Source: Clostridia bacterium
GTDB taxonomy: Bacteria; Bacillota; Clostridia; DUPQ01
Direction: 5' to 3'
Assembly: GCA_030592085.1 (NCBI GenBank)
Contig: JAUUZV010000029.1
Span: 1-16,581, forward strand
Length of the DNA stretch: 16,581 bases
Shown: piece after piece, positions 13,773-16,581 of the stretch
Layout: the number at the start of each line of letters is the position of its first letter
Numbering within the stretch: position 1 is the stretch's first letter
The notes under the pieces: model-generated
Database searches by the model: none
The model's input: the letters and a program-made list of their open reading frames with translations, nothing else
What the model was told of the DNA's origin: nothing
Position numbers and translations under genes: made by a program

Positions 13773-13807
13773 AAAATCTCCCCAAATTTCATCTTTGTTT
13801 TATTTTC

Positions 13808-16408
13808 TTATGAAAGCTTTTCTATAATTAGCTTTTTAGCAAGCGCTAATGCTTCATCTATTTTAGATGGATCTTTCCCTCCTGCTTGTGCCATATCAGG
13901 TCGACCACCACCGCCGCCACCTGTTACTTTAGCAACTTCTCTTATTACATTACCAATATGGATTCCTTTTTTAACAGCTATTTTTGTAGCTCCAGCTACT
14001 AAACTTACTTTATCTTTACCTGAAGCTAAAAATACTACACAATCTTCAAACTTATCTTTAGCTTGGTCGCTTAATGCACGTAATTGATTCATATCACAAT
14101 CAGGTACATTTGCTATTATTAATTTTGTTCCATTAATTTCCTCTGGATCTTTAAAAATATCTTCCATACTACCAGATGCCATTTGTTTCTTAAGTTTATC
14201 AACTTCTTTACGTAGATTTCTTACTTCTTCTACTAAACTAGCAGCTTTTGTAGCACTATCTTCAACCAAAGATACTTTTAATACTGATGCAGCTTGTTTT
14301 AATGCGTTTTCTTTACTCTCATAGTAATCTACTGCTTTTATACCTGTTGTAGCCTCTATACGCCTTATACCAGCTGCAACACCACTTTCAGAAGTAATTT
14401 TAAATAAACCAGCTATTGCACTATTAGTTAAATGGGTACCACCACAAAGTTCCATGCTAAACTCGCCAACTGAAATTACTCTAACGTTCTTACCATATTT
14501 TTCACCAAATAGTGCAGTTGCACCTTTTTTCTTAGCTTCATCTATTGTTAGATTTTCAGTAACTACTATATTACCCTCTAATATTTTTTCATTAACAAGT
14601 CTTTGTACTTTTAGTACTTCATCATTAGTCATTGCACTAAAATGAGTAAAATCAAATCGTAATTTTTCAGCATCTACATATGAACCTGATTGTTTTACAT
14701 GTTCTCCTAAAATTTCAACTAGAGCATATTGAAGAATATGTGTTGTAGTATGATTTCTAGCAATTGCTAATCTTCTTGTTATATCTACTTCACATTTTAC
14801 ACTTTCACCAACTAAAATTTCACCTTCTATATTTCCTGTATGTATGAATACACCTTCTGCTGTTTTCTTACAATTAGTAACATTCATTTTAAATGTAGTA
14901 TTGTATATAACACCATGGTCTGCTACTTGTCCGCCACTTTCAGCATAAAATGGAGTTTTATCTAATGCTAATACGCCTTCATTAAAATATGTCACTTTAC
15001 TTTCGCTATTTAGTATTTCATATCCTAAAAACTCTGTTGCTTTTAGGTGTTTTAAAACTTCGTTAGTTTCAGAATCCCAAGCGTTAGCTCCATCACCTGA
15101 TTTTTGTGCATTTCTAGCCATTCTCTTTTGATTTTCCATTTCAAAATCAAATCCAGTTTTATCTAAGGATAATATGCTTTCAAATGCAATTTCCTCAGTT
15201 AACTCATATGGAAAACCATATGTATCATGTAGTTTAAATATTTTATCTCCAGTTAATATATCACTTTTTGATTTTTTAGTTTCTGCAATATATTGGTTTA
15301 ATATAACAAGCCCTTGATCTATTGTTGATTGAAAACGTTCTTCTTCAATTCTTATTACTTTTTCAATATATGTCTCTTTTTCAATTAGCTCAGGATAAGC
15401 TTTTCCTGATTCCTTAACTACAATTTTTACAAAGTCACATAAGAAGTTACCTACTATACCTAATAATTTTCCATGACGAGCTGCTCGACGTAATAATCTA
15501 CGTAGCACATAACCTCTACCTTCATTTGATGGTAATATACCATCAGATACCATCATTACAGTACTTCTTATATGATCAGTTATTAGTCTTATTGAAATAT
15601 CAGTTTTGACATCAGTTTTATAAGCCACTTTAGTTTTTTCACATACTGCATCTAAAAGAGCCCTTATTGTATCTACTTCAAATAAATTATCTACACCTTG
15701 TATTACACAAGCAAGTCTCTCTAAACCCATTCCAGTATCAATATTCTTAGTAGCAAGTGGTACATAACTTCCATCAACTTGTTTTTCAAATTGTGTAAAT
15801 ACTAAATTCCATATTTCAATATATCTATCACAGTCACATCCTACTTCACATGTTTCACTATCACAGCCATACTCTTCACCTCTATCAAAGAAGATTTCAG
15901 AAGAAGGCCCACAAGGTCCTGTACCATGTTCCCAGAAGTTATCCTCTTTACCTAATCTAAATATTTTACTTTCATCAAGTCCTACAATATCTTTCCAAAT
16001 ATTATATGCTTCATCATCTTCTTTATATACTGACACAAATAACTTATCTTCCGGAATATCTAATACTTCTATTAAAAATTCCCATGCCCATTTAATAGCG
16101 TCATGTTTAAAATAATCACCAAATGAGAAGTTTCCTAACATTTCAAAAAATGTACCATGTCTATCTGTTTTACCAACATTTTCTATATCTAATGTTCTAA
16201 TACATTTTTGACATGTTATCATTCTTTTACTTGGAGGTTTTTGTGCACCTGTAAAATATGGTTTTAATGGAGTCATTCCAGCATTAATTAAAAGTATGCT
16301 TGGATCATTTATAGGAACCAGTGAATAGCTATCCTTACGTAAATGAGCTTTACTTTCAAAAAACTGTAAAAACTCTTCTCTTAGTGTGTTTAATGACTTA
16401 TTTTCCAT
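13808..16408 (-). CDS. alaS: Alanyl-tRNA synthetase
   Basis: An 866-residue class II synthetase that charges tRNA-Ala with alanine and removes mischarged serine or glycine. In order: aminoacylation domain with INAGMTPLKPYF (41-52) and motif 2 TFFEMLGNFSFGDYF (86-100); tRNA-recognition part with RGYVLRRLLRRAARHGKLLG (298-317); editing domain with zinc ligands HTTTH (His553, His557) and CGGTH (Cys655, His659); then coiled coil and C-Ala domain with GGGGGGRPDMAQAGG. Every key motif is present and length is normal. The start at 16408 is chosen for its GAGGAG SD and for the MENKSLNTLREEFLQFFE beginning; a 10-residue upstream extension has no SD. A T-box leader precedes it, so expression should rise when uncharged tRNA-Ala accumulates. 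Confidence 0.98.
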   Translation of the reverse strand: MENKSLNTLREEFLQFFESKAHLRKDSYSLVPINDPSILLINAGMTPLKPYFTGAQKPPSKRMITCQKCIRTLDIENVGKTDRHGTFFEMLGNFSFGDYFKHDAIKWAWEFLIEVLDIPEDKLFVSVYKEDDEAYNIWKDIVGLDESKIFRLGKEDNFWEHGTGPCGPSSEIFFDRGEEYGCDSETCEVGCDCDRYIEIWNLVFTQFEKQVDGSYVPLATKNIDTGMGLERLACVIQGVDNLFEVDTIRALLDAVCEKTKVAYKTDVKTDISIRLITDHIRSTVMMVSDGILPSNEGRGYVLRRLLRRAARHGKLLGIVGNFLCDFVKIVVKESGKAYPELIEKETYIEKVIRIEEERFQSTIDQGLVILNQYIAETKKSKSDILTGDKIFKLHDTYGFPYELTEEIAFESILSLDKTGFDFEMENQKRMARNAQKSGDGANAWDSETNEVLKHLKATEFLGYEILNSESKVTYFNEGVLALDKTPFYAESGGQVADHGVIYNTTFKMNVTNCKKTAEGVFIHTGNIEGEILVGESVKCEVDITRRLAIARNHTTTHILQYALVEILGEHVKQSGSYVDAEKLRFDFTHFSAMTNDEVLKVQRLVNEKILEGNIVVTENLTIDEAKKKGATALFGEKYGKNVRVISVGEFSMELCGGTHLTNSAIAGLFKITSESGVAAGIRRIEATTGIKAVDYYESKENALKQAASVLKVSLVEDSATKAASLVEEVRNLRKEVDKLKKQMASGSMEDIFKDPEEINGTKLIIANVPDCDMNQLRALSDQAKDKFEDCVVFLASGKDKVSLVAGATKIAVKKGIHIGNVIREVAKVTGGGGGGRPDMAQAGGKDPSKIDEALALAKKLIIEKLS

Positions 16409-16436
16409 GACTTTTCTCCTCAATATATGTAAATAC

Positions 16437-16477
16437 AAAAAAATTCTCTATCCTTAAAAATATAAGGGACGAGAATT
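16437..16477 (-). terminator. T-box regulated terminator of alaS
   Basis: The 7-bp outer stem AATTCTC/GAGAATT plus an inner TCCCTT/AAGGA helix is followed by seven Ts on the minus strand. The 5' arm overlaps the end of the T-box sequence, giving the usual mutually exclusive antiterminator/terminator. Confidence 0.9.
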
Positions 16478-16581
16478 CCGCGGTACCACCCAAATTCATT
16501 TAGTAAAACTAAATACACTTTAACACTCTTAACGCGAGTTATACGTCCACTATTAATGGATGCTAAGGAGTAGCTTCACTA
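16437..16581 (-). promoter_or_regulatory. T-box leader of alaS (5' part outside the window)
   Basis: Read on the minus strand, the 14-base T-box core GGGTGGTACCGCGG (16491-16478) sits in the antiterminator position. It overlaps a terminator with stem AATTCTC/GAGAATT (16477-16471 and 16448-16442), an inner TCC-TT/AAGGA part and seven Ts (16443-16437). Upstream is a perfect 7-bp hairpin ATTTAGT/ACTAAAT (16514-16498), fitting stem III. Stem I with most or all of the specifier loop lies beyond base 16581, so the alanine specifier cannot be confirmed here. The mechanism is tRNA-dependent antitermination. Confidence 0.93.

Noticed and set aside
16409..16438. Ten extra N-terminal residues on alaS
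   Set aside because: No SD before it and it enters the T-box terminator T-run; the ATG at 16408 has GAGGAG.
16520..16581. Alanine specifier codon in the T-box (a GCT is visible near 16572)
   Set aside because: Stem I is cut by the window edge, so the specifier loop cannot be placed with confidence.

Overview
The window is AT-rich DNA from a low-GC Gram-positive anaerobe-like bacterium (Bacillota, probably Clostridia or a close relative). The signs are purine-rich Shine-Dalgarno sites, good sigma-A-type promoters, Lgt/Lsp-type lipoprotein signals, a T-box leader in front of alaS, a short lysine-rich ribosomal protein S21 and the standard genetic code. The species cannot be named from what is visible. 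No tRNA, rRNA, transposase, integrase or CRISPR array was found. The region is chromosomal housekeeping genes interspersed with accessory and surface-protein genes.

Left part (1-4770): a branched-chain amino-acid aminotransferase truncated by the window edge is followed at once by an EamA/DMT-type exporter with a TTG start. Their end runs into a convergent gene for the ribosome-assembly GTPase EngB, which lies behind a LysR-type regulator. The LysR gene is divergent from a purA-like gene. A candidate LysR box sits beside the purA -35 region. The PurA-like protein departs from the E. coli enzyme at several positions thought to contact IMP and GTP. A strong hairpin separates purA from the convergent rpsU.

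Middle (4776-10285), all on the minus strand: rpsU has its own promoter and an SD that could be sequestered. Next is a secreted, very acidic PPAEEE-repeat protein whose roughly 180-nt leader carries a fold resembling the GEMM-I (c-di-GMP-I) riboswitch. Then comes a tightly packed cluster reading leftwards from 10227: GntR(YtrA-type) regulator, DUF1648/DUF5808 membrane protein, a 57-residue stand-alone DUF5808 protein, a DUF2087 protein, a HIT hydrolase, and a lipoprotein alpha/beta hydrolase. The first four genes are linked by a 1-nt gap and two TAATG overlaps, and the last two by an ATGA overlap. A near-perfect palindrome covers the -10 of the promoter in front of the GntR gene, so the cluster looks autorepressed.

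Right part (10365-16581): a uroporphyrinogen-decarboxylase/methyltransferase-like protein is divergent from the GntR cluster. It is followed by a convergent self-inhibited-type Fic protein whose promoter is wrapped in repeated TGCAYACGT motifs. Then come a lipoprotein with ten WG repeats and alaS, preceded by a T-box antitermination leader cut by the window edge.

The most promising regulatory leads are the GEMM-like leader of the acidic repeat protein, the GntR and Fic operators, and the unusual PurA with its LysR partner.
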